Shown piece after piece: positions 8,801 to 18,560 of a stretch of 64,000 bases of DNA. The notes under the pieces were generated by a model, which was given only the letters and a program-made list of their open reading frames with translations, made no database searches and was not told the DNA's origin. Source of the stretch: Styela clava (lineage: Eukaryota > Chordata > Ascidiacea > Stolidobranchia > Styelidae). Each line of letters starts with the position of its first letter. Position 1 is the first letter of the stretch. A program made the position numbers and the translations under genes. The stretch spans positions 4,898,001-4,962,000 of the forward strand of contig NC_135262.1 of the NCBI RefSeq assembly GCF_964204865.1, written 5' to 3'.

Positions 8801-9979
8801 GCCAATATGACAATTTCCGTCAAGATAAAGACGGCGTTCCAATGTAATATTTTTGTATTTTGTTCGGTCATGTATGAATATATGCCGAAATTACATTAAT
8901 GAAAATACATGTCACACTTAATCGATGACGTTAAAAATCGAATATATAAAACTATGATAATTCCAACGTCCATATGGCACAGTGCACTGACCTAACCATA
9001 TTTTTATGATTAGTAGTCGAAATGACAGTTATTGAATACGGCCTGGGTGAATTTTATTCACTCGAAATTAAAAATAAATTTAATCTCCAACAAATAAACG
9101 GGACCTACATGTTTACAAGATTAAGTTGAATTTTAAATTAAACTTTACAATCGGATTTACCGTGTGTTTGATATAAATTATCATTTATAAAGATAACCGC
9201 GCAGAATAAAAAAAAGCTATCCGTCGAGAATATTAATACTTCAAAGACTTCGATAGAAGCCCGTTAAAATACTTCATTGTGGATTGAAACGGTTTGCATC
9301 AGATATATTTACGTATGCATTTCCTGATTAAAATGACTAACGTGTTATTATACTCATCTGAAGTATCGAAAATAACGAACGAAAGATGTAAACATAGGAC
9401 GACGGAAGTTTCAAATAATGCATTTTCGTCGTGACGTCAATGTTACGTTACGACGACGATCGAGCGTCTTATCTTCACGCAACGACGTGATTACGTCATC
9501 CGCATCGGAACTCTCTTTCTCTCTGTGCGTCGCGGTTGCGCAGTGAAGAAAATGACTGTCCGAAGTTAGGGCAGTGAAGGATAACGGTCAGATGGCGAGA
9601 AATATCGAATATTTTAATAGTAAAAATAGTCCAATTGAACCGAAATTTGCAGGGAATGTAAATTACCGCACGAATGTTTTACCGAGCAATTTTGGCACCG
9701 TTTGGACAATAAATGGCCGAGTTATTGACGAAAATATAGTAATTTTGTCCGAAGTTAGGCGCTTTTACGGTATCACCTCTTGGCATTTTAGCAGTTTCAG
9801 TTATTTTTACTCACTTCTGAGTGAGTGCGCCTGAACAAATTCTCTAATAAATCACCCTTGCAGACTTATGGCACCAGCGCTAGACACCCGTTATTGTATG
9901 CAGTACCGGTACCCTATACTTACTTGCAATCCAGTCTCCTTGCCAATCTCAAACAATTCCGAGTAAACTTGCAGAGCAT
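5787..9979 (-). CDS. OXNAD1: OXNAD1, oxidoreductase NAD-binding domain protein, mitochondrial
   Basis: Seven exons on the minus strand, in transcript order: 9979-9924, 8184-8121, 7800-7645, 7330-7178, 7096-6957, 6534-6438 and 6056-5787. Lengths sum to 936 nt, giving 311 residues (human is about 312), and every junction keeps phase. The family has a ferredoxin-reductase-like fold, and the exact reaction is unknown. The N-terminus MLCKFTRNCLRLARRLDC is arginine-rich and lacks acids, as expected for mitochondrial import. The flavin-binding part includes AGQWVDMTIPG and VGGFSICSCP. The NAD-binding part includes ISAGVGINPIYSILRER and CYICGPPGFID, and the C-terminus KYEKWW matches the animal family end. 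Intron 1 holds a 1.4-kb TA-flanked element and intron 6 holds a MITE 14 bp from the acceptor. It shares a divergent promoter region with CNEP1R1. Confidence 0.95.
6070..6277 (+). mobile_element. MITE family A copy a (8-bp target duplication, hAT-type)
   Basis: The left terminus is GGTACTCCCTAGTATGTG and the right terminus is the inverted form ending CTTCTTGAGCGCC. Flanks AAAAAATG (6062-6069) and AAAAATTG (6278-6285) match at 7 of 8 positions. The element carries the TTAGGGTTAGG motif near its left end. It sits in the last intron of OXNAD1, next to the splice acceptor. Confidence 0.8.
6630..6828 (+). mobile_element. MITE family A copy b, left end degraded
   Basis: It shares the internal family A sequence, from the GTACCAGGTTAGGGTTA block to the right end CACTTCTGTAGCGCC. 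The left terminus is not preserved and no target duplication is visible. It lies in the OXNAD1 intron between the exons at 6438-6534 and 6957-7096. Confidence 0.7.
8340..9770. mobile_element. 1.43-kb TA-flanked DNA element without transposase
   Basis: Termini are inverted copies of a 29-bp sequence starting CCGTAAAAG and including GCCTAACTTCGGACAAAAT (8340-8368 against 9742-9770) with one mismatch. Each end is flanked by TA (8338-8339 and 9771-9772), as in Tc1/mariner-type insertion. The interior is richer in CpG than the host sequence and has many TGACGT/ACGTCA words. A further degenerate copy of the terminal motif (TGTCCGAAGTTAGG) is at about 9556. The small open frame at 9574-9834 runs through the right terminal repeat and is not a transposase. 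The element lies in OXNAD1 intron 1. Confidence 0.8.
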
Positions 9980-10262
9980 CTTTCCCTGAATCAATAACAA
10001 TAAACGAGAACAACAACCAACGAAAGAGAACCAAGTATTATACACTACGGACGAGAGATCGAAGTACAAACTCAAAAGCAACTTGATAAATAGGTGCTTT
10101 TGTCACCTTTGACATATGACCTCACTCTACTGAAGCGTTAAGTTTAACCCTGTCTGTCAATCAACAACTCGTAGTCCGTCGTTTTGTTTCAGCAAAGTGA
10201 CTATAAACACTTTGGTTTTCAGCAGATATAAAGCTTAGAACCTGGTCCTTTATCTTTTATAA
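9980..10262. promoter_or_regulatory. Divergent promoter region of OXNAD1 and CNEP1R1
   Basis: The start codons of the two genes lie 283 bp apart and point away from each other, so both promoters and leaders must share this interval unless they have distant upstream exons. I see no certain TATA box or initiator. Confidence 0.45.
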
Positions 10263-12140
10263 ATGTTGAGAACCATGAACCAAAATATTGCCGACCAGAG
10301 AGATGGTAAGTTTTTAGTTTCTGTGACTCCCCTCACCTGTAAATAACAATGTTTTGCTTCTGTTTGTAAATGTATCTTTAATTTTCACTTCCATAAAAAG
10401 AGATTCATTTGATGACTTGTGAGACTTGCATATTGGTGTTTGTATTGACAATTAATTTATATGGAATCTTATATTCAGATCTCAAAGCCTTCGAAAGGCG
10501 GATAATGGAATGCATAACTCACATGCAGCCATCCACTTCCAGATGGAGAAGTAAGTTATCTTTGTACAGGTATATAGATATGATAAATGTAATTAATGTA
10601 GACATTCGCTTTCCAAGAAACCATGATTAATTTTGTTATATGGTTTATAAATTGAAAAGACACAAAATCAACACTTTATACCAAGTGTATCAGCAATCTT
10701 CAAGTTCATAGGCTACACCTCAGATTACCCTGATCACTGTATCAAAGAATAGAACTACATAGAGAATAAGTGTTTGTGGCAAGCGTATGATTTACATTCT
10801 CATTCTGGAGGGAAGAAAAGCTGATAAGAAGGCTTAATCATAATATGATTATGTGGTACCACAGCCTCTCGTTCGGTTACCAGTCCATATTGGATTAGCT
10901 AGCCAGATATTTGTTTCAGATGCATGGACTTGATGGTAGAGGCGGTCGTAACCGACAAGCTGTTACATGAATCACCCTATGGCGGTGATGAGTCCAGCAA
11001 TTCTAGTCTTAATGAAGACAGCATACAAAGCCTCTTAATTCGCTTTGGCTGCATTTCATGCCTTGTTTGTTTTTCGTTTCTGGGAGAATATTGCTACTAC
11101 AAATTATCTTTTTGAACTAGCCATAAACAGTACAACCCTTTTTTTACAGTGGTTCTTGTGATTATCTCAGTTTGCACAGCTATTGGTGCCTGGCTATGGC
11201 TTGTTGATCCTAATACATCGAGGGTATGTAGTTTCTCAAGCATATTTGATATACAAACAAAATGATATTGCGTAGATTTACAAAAGTCATCCATTATTAT
11301 TCCAGGAACCCTTCCTACATTCACTGTGGCAGCATCCATTCTTTACTCTCAGCTCAGCAGTGTTAATTCTTCTCTTCTTTGCAGGGATACATAAAAGAGT
11401 TGTGGCACCGTCAATGTAAGATTTCATATAGATATTTGAAAAATAGATGTTCATGCATTTGGAGTTATAAACTAATAACAAGAGACTTAAAACCAGTCAT
11501 GAAGCAGCCGTTTTTATATATTAATTTTACAAATATATCAGTTTTCAGATTATTGAAAAAATCGTTACTCCCGAAGTATGTGAACCAAGATGGCGAACAT
11601 CGAAACGTAGTTCGTGTACCAGGTTAGGGTTAGGCCATAATTTGAGGTACAAATACTACGGGAGTCACTTGGCTAGTCCCCAAACTCGTAATAGAACTAA
11701 GATAAGGAAAATTAAAATAAAATTATGGCCTAACCCTAATCTGGTACAAATACTACTACGTTCTGGTGTCCGCCATCTTGGTTCACATACTTTGCGAGTA
11801 CCAAAAATTCTTATTTAAATTTTGGTGTCAAAAGTTTTGCCAGATGTGAGCCTACTAAGTACGCTTGATAAATTTTGACTTATTTCATCAGCACTAAAAG
11901 TCTAAAATCAAGACTCAAACAAAGCCCTAAACATTTATACTGCTTATATAGAGCATTCATTTCTGTTTATTTACTAGAATTGCTGGTCGATTGCAAACAG
12001 TATTGGATGATTTCAACATGTCGTGTGATGAAGTGAGTAAAATAAACTATTTTGCAATATTTGTACGATGATAGAAAACTCAAAAACTTCATTTATTTCA
12101 GACCGGCAGACTCATCTTAAGACCAAGAACGGAGAGTTGA
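10263..12140 (+). CDS. CNEP1R1: CNEP1R1 (TMEM188), nuclear envelope phosphatase regulatory subunit 1
   Basis: Six exons in phase: 10263-10305, 10479-10550, 11150-11223, 11306-11415, 11978-12032 and 12102-12140. They give 130 residues from the first ATG, or 126 from the in-frame ATG at 10275, which fits the ~125-residue family better. The family protein forms a complex with the phosphatase CTDNEP1/Dullard at the ER and nuclear envelope, which dephosphorylates lipin and so controls lipid synthesis. Signature stretches are [53 protein letters not shown] and TGRLILRPR. Two hydrophobic helices are visible (about residues 41-60 and 75-97). The gene is divergent from OXNAD1 and convergent with COG6. 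A SINE and a MITE lie in its introns. Confidence 0.95.
10800..11005 (-). mobile_element. tRNA-derived SINE fragment (3' part)
   Basis: The reverse complement resembles the body and 3' end of the SINE at 2645-2985: the complement of the GGTTACGG/CCACC block, the GCTAGCCAGATATTTGTTT block and the AAGCTGATAAGAAGGCTT end. The tRNA-like head is missing. It sits in CNEP1R1 intron 2. Confidence 0.6.
11564..11802. mobile_element. MITE family A variant with ~75-bp inverted arms
   Basis: The arms (about 11564-11643 and 11717-11802) are inverted copies sharing GAAGTATGTGAACCAAGATG and, further in, CAGGTTAGGGTTAGGCC. Flanking octamers AAAAAATC (11556-11563) and AAAAATTC (11803-11810) match at 7 of 8. 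It resembles family A at the tips and around the telomere-like motif but has a different arm sequence. It lies in the CNEP1R1 intron before the 11978 exon. A related fragment occurs at about 18510-18560. Confidence 0.75.
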
Positions 12141-12225
12141 CATCAGATTTAGCCAATGGCTATTGTTTTAATGATTGGACTGTTTTGTCTATATTATGTT
12201 GTAGGCATAGCCTGGTAGTGTGGAA

Positions 12226-12372
12226 GGTTCCATTACATTTGAACCCACGTACATTTGCACCCATGGAAAATTTTTTACGGATATTTGAACCGATACTAAC
12301 CCTAACCCATGGATTTTAGCACCCTCATATAGATTGAACCCTCGAATATACGGGTGCAAATGTACGGTCACC
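12226..12372 (+). mobile_element. MITE family B copy 2
   Basis: A 147-bp element with inverted termini GGTTCCATTACATTTGAACC and its counterpart ending TGTACGGTCACC. Flanks AGTGTGGAA (12217-12225) and AGTGTGAAA (12373-12381) match at 8 of 9. It contains ACTAACCCTAACCCATGG. It lies just 3' of CNEP1R1, possibly within its 3' UTR. Confidence 0.8.
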
Positions 12373-12782
12373 AGTGTGAAAAACTGCAGGCTACCTGTGA
12401 AACAGTGAACTGCTCTTACTTTCTATAGTTCTCTGGCTTATATTAGTAGGTATGCCTATACCCACAAATGCCATTACCTAACATTGGTCTCATGGTCCGC
12501 ACACGAGCTCCATCTATTCAATATCACATCACCTTGAAGAGCAAAGGATGGTTTTAAAGTAACCAACCCCCAAGGTTTTCAGGGGCGTGGCCAGCTCTTA
12601 AATTGCTTGCTTTTTATTTAATGATCTACTCACAATGCTTTGAATGTGGAATATCACTATTTGAGTGTTAGCTGTTTCTCTTACAACAAGCAATTATGAT
12701 GTTTTAAAACTTTATTATTCATATGTAATAGAGAACAGAGCACCTATTTTTGATTGCACGAAATATGTGTATAATTGTGGCT
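12373..12782. other. Convergent intergenic region between CNEP1R1 and COG6
   Basis: It should contain the 3' ends of both transcripts. A COG6 poly(A) signal is visible at 12711-12716. I see no gene. Confidence 0.5.
12711..12716 (-). terminator. Poly(A) signal of COG6
   Basis: On the minus strand this reads AATAAA, 67 nt after the COG6 stop codon, which is a normal distance for a short 3' UTR. Confidence 0.55.
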
Positions 12783-14720
12783 TCAATATAGCATTACTTT
12801 GATCTGGTCTGGTGTCTTTACTGTGACACTGGTAGTATCAGCATATTTATTAGCTGGATCCATTAAAGCTTCATATACATTTTTATGTGCATTAGTGACT
12901 AGGTCACTGGCACGTGTCGTGGCTACTTCTTTCAAAGTTGCGCTTGCCAAGAATGAAACTTGTGGCAAAATAAATTCCTCCATTGACATGACATAAGCAT
13001 CGAAACGAGCGAGTGCGCCAATAACATTATCCCTTTCCAGACCTGGTTGTTTGGATAAAGGCTCCTCACCACCATGGGATCTATATTTTTGAATTTCTGA
13101 ATATACTCCAGCAATTCCGCCTTGTGTTAGTATAGCAGCAGCTTGCTCATTGACAAGGGTGTCCAAATGTGCATCAATCTGAGCAGAAAGCATTTCTATC
13201 CTCTCTTCTGTGAATTCATATAAAGCAAGAACATATTTCATTGAATGTAAACAGTTTATCATATATGCTGCCATGTCCGCAGCAGGGAGTTGACTTGCAG
13301 ACATAGCACACATTTGTAGCAGAGGATCCAATAAGCAAGACATGATTTGCTTGAAATCAATTTGTCTTGAATCAATCTCCACAACTGAAGAAGCATGTGA
13401 ATCCAACATATCTTGTAGAAGCTGCATCATTTGGTTCAAAGTGTTAGAAGGACCCAAGTCTGCTGCAGGAACTTCCACTTTATCAAGCAATCTGCTAGCT
13501 GTGAAATTAAGGCTGTTGAAAAATAGTTTTCGACAGAGAACATGCATTTCTTCCATGATGTCCAAAAGGGGAGTGGTGTCTGTTTTTAAAATGTTTTTGA
13601 TTGTAGTATGATAAAACTTGAGTAGATTGGTCAACTTGAATAAAGTTAACGAGCCAGGTTCACCAACTAAGACTTGTTCTATGCGAACTTTTAGTGGCCT
13701 GCATACTCCTTCTAATGTGTGCCCTATTGTGGATTTTTCTTCTTCCTGTGTTGGTTTTACACAATCTTGTACTAAGTATGAAAGATATTCCCTTTCTGAC
13801 GCAGAGGACTGATGTAACCACGCTAACATATCTCCAATGTATCGCAGCGGATCATGGGAGTGCATTTCTATAGGTTTAGTATGGCTAACACTTGTCTGTC
13901 CGCTACCTCTTGTGAGAGCATCAATGAATCCTCTTACAACTGCTGTACGACGGGCACCAGCATATTCATCCAAAGTGTATGTGAACAGGACTGGCCTGTC
14001 TTGCAAGTATTTCATCGCCTTTTGAAGCATTTCTGAAATGTCAATAGAATCTGCAGTCAATCCTCTACATTGTGTTTGAGTCCATCGATATAATCTTTCA
14101 TAAGCAGATTCCTGATGTAGTGCCATTTGTTCCATTATCTCAAGGCCCGCAGTCTGCTGGTTTGTTCGTAACAGAACTTTGACGTCATTATGTATTTTTT
14201 GCACTTTTTCCAAGACCGTAAAAAATTCTGGATGTATGTTACCATCTCTTGCCCCACGAAATATTTTTGCCTCTTCTGGTTTGAGCTGAAATTTTCCAAG
14301 AAATGCTCCTACAACTTCTGATCGCAACTGCAGTTTCTTTCCTTCCCCACGTAATGAGCTTGTTTTACTCATCAAATCCTGTGTTTGTTCTTTTGTGATT
14401 TTCAATCTCTCAGTCATATCCTTGCAGCATTCTGACATCGAATGTACATCTTCATGTATACTATCCAGCTCCCCGATTACATGTGTGAAAGCATCCAAAA
14501 ACTGTTGGTTGATCGAAAGGCTGCGTCTTTCAATATCACCCCTTAGATTACGTCTTGTGCGCAAGTTGTTCTCGTTAAAAAATGTTGAAACAGCCTTCAG
14601 CGCTTCAAGCATGTCCTTGTCATTATCTAGTCTTGTGTCGAGGATTTTCCCCAATTTTCTTGACAGTGGATTATTTTGCTGTGACAAGCTTGACGTTGGT
14701 TGATTATCGGCATCAGCCAT
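12783..14720 (-). CDS. COG6: COG6, conserved oligomeric Golgi complex subunit 6
   Basis: A single open frame of 645 residues (human is about 657). COG6 belongs to lobe B of the COG tethering complex, which works at Golgi membranes in retrograde intra-Golgi vesicle traffic. Clear family blocks are NPLSRKLGKILDTRLDNDK near residue 17, FFNENNLRTRRNLRGDIERR, QIHNDVKVLLRTNQQTAGLE-type sequence near the middle, EMHSHDPLRYIGDMLAWLHQ, GVCRPLKVRIEQVLV, LLKFYHTTI and CLLDPLLQMC. The N-terminal third looks coiled-coil forming. The ATG at 14718-14720 gives a short family-like leader. It is notable that the gene has no introns, while PIP5K1, OXNAD1 and TACO1 nearby are split many times. No break or frameshift was seen. 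Confidence 0.97.
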   Translation of the reverse strand: MADADNQPTSSLSQQNNPLSRKLGKILDTRLDNDKDMLEALKAVSTFFNENNLRTRRNLRGDIERRSLSINQQFLDAFTHVIGELDSIHEDVHSMSECCKDMTERLKITKEQTQDLMSKTSSLRGEGKKLQLRSEVVGAFLGKFQLKPEEAKIFRGARDGNIHPEFFTVLEKVQKIHNDVKVLLRTNQQTAGLEIMEQMALHQESAYERLYRWTQTQCRGLTADSIDISEMLQKAMKYLQDRPVLFTYTLDEYAGARRTAVVRGFIDALTRGSGQTSVSHTKPIEMHSHDPLRYIGDMLAWLHQSSASEREYLSYLVQDCVKPTQEEEKSTIGHTLEGVCRPLKVRIEQVLVGEPGSLTLFKLTNLLKFYHTTIKNILKTDTTPLLDIMEEMHVLCRKLFFNSLNFTASRLLDKVEVPAADLGPSNTLNQMMQLLQDMLDSHASSVVEIDSRQIDFKQIMSCLLDPLLQMCAMSASQLPAADMAAYMINCLHSMKYVLALYEFTEERIEMLSAQIDAHLDTLVNEQAAAILTQGGIAGVYSEIQKYRSHGGEEPLSKQPGLERDNVIGALARFDAYVMSMEEFILPQVSFLASATLKEVATTRASDLVTNAHKNVYEALMDPANKYADTTSVTVKTPDQIKVMLY

Positions 14721-15489
14721 TTTACATATATAATCTGAGTAAAGATAAACACTTAAACAATGGATGATAAAAATACCGTAAGTTCAAGCTAAAAATTAAT
14801 CAGAAAATTCTTATCTTTTAAAAATAAATAGAACATAACCGTTTCGGATCTGCTTGTTCAGAGTAAAAGCCATTAAATATTTTAAAATAGCATGCTTACT
14901 GAAATAATTATTTTATCATATGATTTAATGGCATAACAACAATACAGTTAGAAAAATTAAAAACTTTCAATATTTTGAGAATTGTTTCTAGATACTTTAG
15001 ATATGCAACTAATTCACTTGTGCTTTACAGCCCTAGCACTGAAAATTGTTGCCAAAGGTAATAGGCAAATAAGAAATTGCTGTCATTGCAACCTTCATGG
15101 GTCTAGTTCGGGAAAAAAATGAGCATTGCATGATGCGATCCTAACATTCCAGAGCAGACAGTCGCACCCATTACATATGCACTCTAAAGGTTGCATAGAT
15201 AATATCACTGAGTAAAAAACTAGTTCAAATTTTTTCTATATTTTTATTTTTTCAATATTTTTTCTAAGCCGCATTGAATAGGAAAAGCAATAAACAAGGT
15301 TTCTATCATCAGAAATGTAATTACTAATCAGTTTTGATTCATTCCTTTTTTCAAATTACTTTTTTGGTTTCTTGGTACTGTTGTACCGATATAATCTGGT
15401 AATATAACCCGAAATTGAACATCTTAAACGAGTAAGCTGTTTATATGTGCTCATGATTTTACTTTGCCCAATCATGATAAGAATAGAAA
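14721..15489. other. Spacer between COG6 and the SMIM15-like gene, no gene
   Basis: AT-rich sequence without coding potential. The COG6 promoter should lie at its left end, but I see no specific element. The right part leads into a diverged SINE copy. Confidence 0.45.
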
Positions 15490-15725
15490 AAAGCTGGTCA
15501 TTGCATGGTTCGCAGGTTCAATCTCTAAAGGATATGTTATGCGTTGCAGGATTGCTAGAATCTTTGTTGTCGTGGGATGTTCGCATATCAGAGTGTGAAA
15601 AATATGCCTAGGTAACCATTCTCATGCATACCGGTACTATGGAATAAGAACCGGACGATGGGTTATGCTCTGACTTATTATTAAATTACTCATCGACTTT
15701 CCTCTCTCTAAAAATATGAACATTG
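15490..15725 (+). mobile_element. Diverged tRNA-derived SINE copy
   Basis: The order of blocks matches the SINE at 2645-2985: a box B-like GTTCGCAGGTTCAATCTC near 15508, GGTAACCATTCTCATGC, then AACCGGACGATGGGTTATGC and the end block ACTCATCGACTTTCCTCTC with the AAATATGAAC tail. Divergence is high, which suggests an old insertion. It lies 3' of the SMIM15-like gene. Confidence 0.55.
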
Positions 15726-15781
15726 TTTCGAATTAATTTGTCTGCTATGCCATTTTGCATTTGGTGAATTGTCACATTGTT

Positions 15782-16081
15782 TTAGTCTGTCTTTGCCCTT
15801 CTTACATTTTTCAAGTTTTTTCGTTTTATTTTTGATTTGTTTTTTCCCTTTTCTTTAGCGTCGATCATCTGTGCTAATTTCCACGCCAGAATTCCACTGA
15901 TCAAAAACAGAGGTGACAAATAGAGAAAAATTGTGGTTACAAATCCCCAAGGATCCGTAGCTGCCCATTTCAAAATTTCTATTACCCATTCTGGTAACTC
16001 CGTAGATTTGCTGATGGTTTCAGTCTCCCCCGCAACGGAATCCTCAATTGTTACAGCCTCCTTAGCATCTTGTCCAGCCAT
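15782..16081 (-). CDS. SMIM15: SMIM15-like small integral membrane protein
   Basis: The product is 99 residues, against about 74 in vertebrates; its molecular function is unknown. The family core is LPEWVIEILKWAATDPWGF (residues 29-47), a transmembrane helix of about residues 47-67 ending in a WKLAQMIDAKEK stretch, and a lysine/arginine-rich tail. Vertebrate SMIM15 has the same layout: W-A-A-x-D-P-x-G-F, a helix, WKLA-x-MI, then a basic end. The N-terminal ~28 residues are an acidic extension without a family counterpart. I chose the ATG at 16079-16081. The frame stays open upstream to 16264, but those extra 61 codons enter the foldback element, whose left end is at 16159, and are unlikely to be original. 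The gene's upstream region has been displaced to beyond 23691. Confidence 0.8.
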   Translation of the reverse strand: MAGQDAKEAVTIEDSVAGETETISKSTELPEWVIEILKWAATDPWGFVTTIFLYLSPLFLISGILAWKLAQMIDAKEKGKNKSKIKRKNLKNVRRAKTD

Positions 16082-16265
16082 CCCAACCTCAAAAACGATC
16101 GAACATATACCGAATACCACAATAAGCGAAGATACAATAACGATGATAACAGTGAATTGGACAACACTAAAAGGCTGAAGGAAGAAACGGATAAAGTGGA
16201 GGGAAAACGGAAGTTGAAGTGTTCCCAAAGGTGAAAAATTAAAAAACACTAAAAGGCTGAACACT

Positions 16266-17880
16266 AAAAGGAAGAAGTGGATGAAATTTCTTCCGACGGG
16301 TAGTTAGGTGGCTGAAGTCACTAAAAAGCTGAACACTAAAAGGAAGAAGTGGATGAAATTTCTTCCGACGAATAATGAGGTGGTTGAAGTCACTAAAAAG
16401 CTGAACACTAAAAAGAAGAAGTGGATGAAATTTCTTCCGACGAATAATGAGGTGGTTGAAGTCACTAAAAAGCTGAACACTAAAAGGAAGAAGTGGATGA
16501 AATTTCTTCCGACGGGTAGTTAGGTGGCTGAAGTCACTAAAAAGCTGAACACTAAAAGGAAGAGGTGGATGAAATATTTTCCGACGAATAATGAGGTGGT
16601 TGAAGTCACCAAAAAGCTGAACACTAAAAGGAAGAAGTGGATGAAATTTCTTCCGACGAATAATGAGGTGGTTGAAGTCACTAAAAAGCTGAACACTAAA
16701 AAGAAGAAGTGGATGAAATTTCTTCCGACGAATAATGAGGTGGTTGAAGTCACTAAAAAGCTGAACACTAAAAGGAAGAAGTGGATGAAATTTTTTCCGA
16801 CGAATAATAAGGTGATTGACGTCACTAAAAAGCTGAACACTAAAAGGAAGAAGTGGATGAAATTTTTTCCGACGAATAATGAGGTGGTCGAAGTCACTAA
16901 AAAGCTGAACAGTAAAAGGAAGAAGTTGATGAAATTTCTTCCGACGAATAATGAGGTGGTTGAAGTCACTAAAAAGCTGAACACTAAAAGGAAGAAGTTG
17001 ATGAAATTTCTTCCGACGAATAATGAGGTGGTTGAAGTCACTAAAAAGCTGAACACTAAAAGGAAGAAGTTGATGAAATTTCTTCCGACGAATAATGAGG
17101 TGGTTGAAGTCACTAAAAAGATGAACACTAAAAGGAAGAAGTGGATGAAATTTTTTCCGACGAATAATAAGGTGATTGACGTCACTAAAAAGCTGAACAC
17201 TAAAAGGAAGAAGTGGATGAAATTTTTTCCGACGAATAATGAGGTGGTCGAAGTCACTAAAAAGCTGAACAGTAAAAGGAAGAAGTTGATGAAATTTCTT
17301 CCGACGAATAATGAGGTGGTGGAAGTCACTAAAAAGCTGAACACTAAAAAGAATAGGTGGATGAAATTTTTTCCGACGAATAATGAGGTGGTTGAAGTCA
17401 CTAAAAAGCTGAACACTAAAAGGAAGAAGTTGATGAAATTTCTTCCGACGAATAATGAGGTGGTTGAAGTCACTAAAAAGCTGAACACTAAAAGGAAGAA
17501 GTTGATGAAATTTCTTCCGACGAATAATGAGGTGGTTGAAGTCACTAAAAAGCTGAACACTAAAAGGAAGAAGTTGATGAAATTTCTTCCGACGAATAAT
17601 GAGGTGGTTGAAGTCACTAAAAAGCTGAACACTAAAAGGAAGAAGTTGATGAGATTTCTTCCGACAAATAATGAGGTGGTTGAAGTCACTAAAAAGCTGA
17701 ACACTAAAAGGAAGAAGTTGATGAAATTTCTTCCGACGAATAATGAGGTGGTTGAAGTCACTAAAAAGCTGAACACTAACAGAAAGAAGTGGTTGGAATT
17801 TCTTCCGACGGGTGGTGAGGTGGCTGAGGTCACTAAAAATCTAATCACTATAAGGAAGAAGTACGTTAGGGTTAGATGAT
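16266..17880 (+). repeat. Left-arm minisatellite, 72-bp unit, about 22 copies
   Basis: The unit includes GAGGTGGTTGAAGTCACTAA, GCTGAACACTAAAAGGAAGA and GTGGATGAAATTTCTTCCGA. Units differ by point changes only, and 72 is divisible by 3, so frames stay open: on the plus strand 16308-16523 and 16524-17879, on the minus strand 16520-18013. Variant units with GGGTAGTTAGGTGGCTGA carry a stop codon (near 16302 and 16516). The array ends in a TTAGGGTTAGATG motif at about 17866. Confidence 0.95.
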
Positions 17881-18560
17881 ATTTTGTCCTATCAATTTTG
17901 AGGCGGTTGAAGTCACTAAAATACCGAACATTGGGAGAGTTAAATAGCCAAAACATATCCCGACGGAAGTGAGATTGGATGAAGACCCTGAAAGCGGACT
18001 GATGAGTAGGCATGCCCCTTTTAGATTTATGAATTGAATCGATTCAAATCGCAATTTTTTTCGAATCTGATTTACGCGATTCGAAAGAAAAAGAGCCGTT
18101 TAGCGAAGAAAAACAAACACTCCAAATAACACCAATTGCCAGACGGGAATGTAAATGAATTTTTCGTTATTTACTTTTATTGATCTGCCTTCATTCATTT
18201 TCATGTTCAGCGCAACACACCCTGATCATCACTCGAGATGCTGACGTGCTGTGTGGGTAATTAATTTCCTTCAATCTGTCAGTTGAGTGACTGACCTAAG
18301 TTTCTATCACACGCAAATTTAAATGGATCGTATACCCGAAAGTTCGTTGCAATTTTGTTAAAAATATGCAACAGCACACCTTCTCTGCGACTAAGTTATG
18401 GTACGCCTTGACATGATTTGATAAACGATCAGATACCGACTTCTAGAAAACATTTAATTTTGATTGAAATTTAATTTAAACTTCGTTGAAATTGAAATAT
18501 TGGTACTACTGAAGTATGCGCACCAAGATGTCGCACAACCTGATCCCTAACCTCGTACAC
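17881..18560. other. Foldback element core, left part, no gene
   Basis: A degenerate repeat-like segment continues to about 18000. AT-rich sequence with GATTCGAA-type words follows, then at about 18510-18560 a fragment related to the MITE at 11564-11802. No coding region is supported. Confidence 0.4.

Noticed and set aside
9574..9834. An 86-residue gene
   Set aside because: It runs across the right terminal repeat of the TA-flanked element and shows no protein-family features.
15782..16264. A 160-residue protein starting at 16264
   Set aside because: The first 61 codons lie partly in the foldback element tip and have no family match; the SMIM15-like part starts at 16081.
16524..17879. A 451-residue repeat protein gene
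   Set aside because: The frame is just the 72-bp array read through. The opposite strand is equally open and no non-repeat domain is attached.
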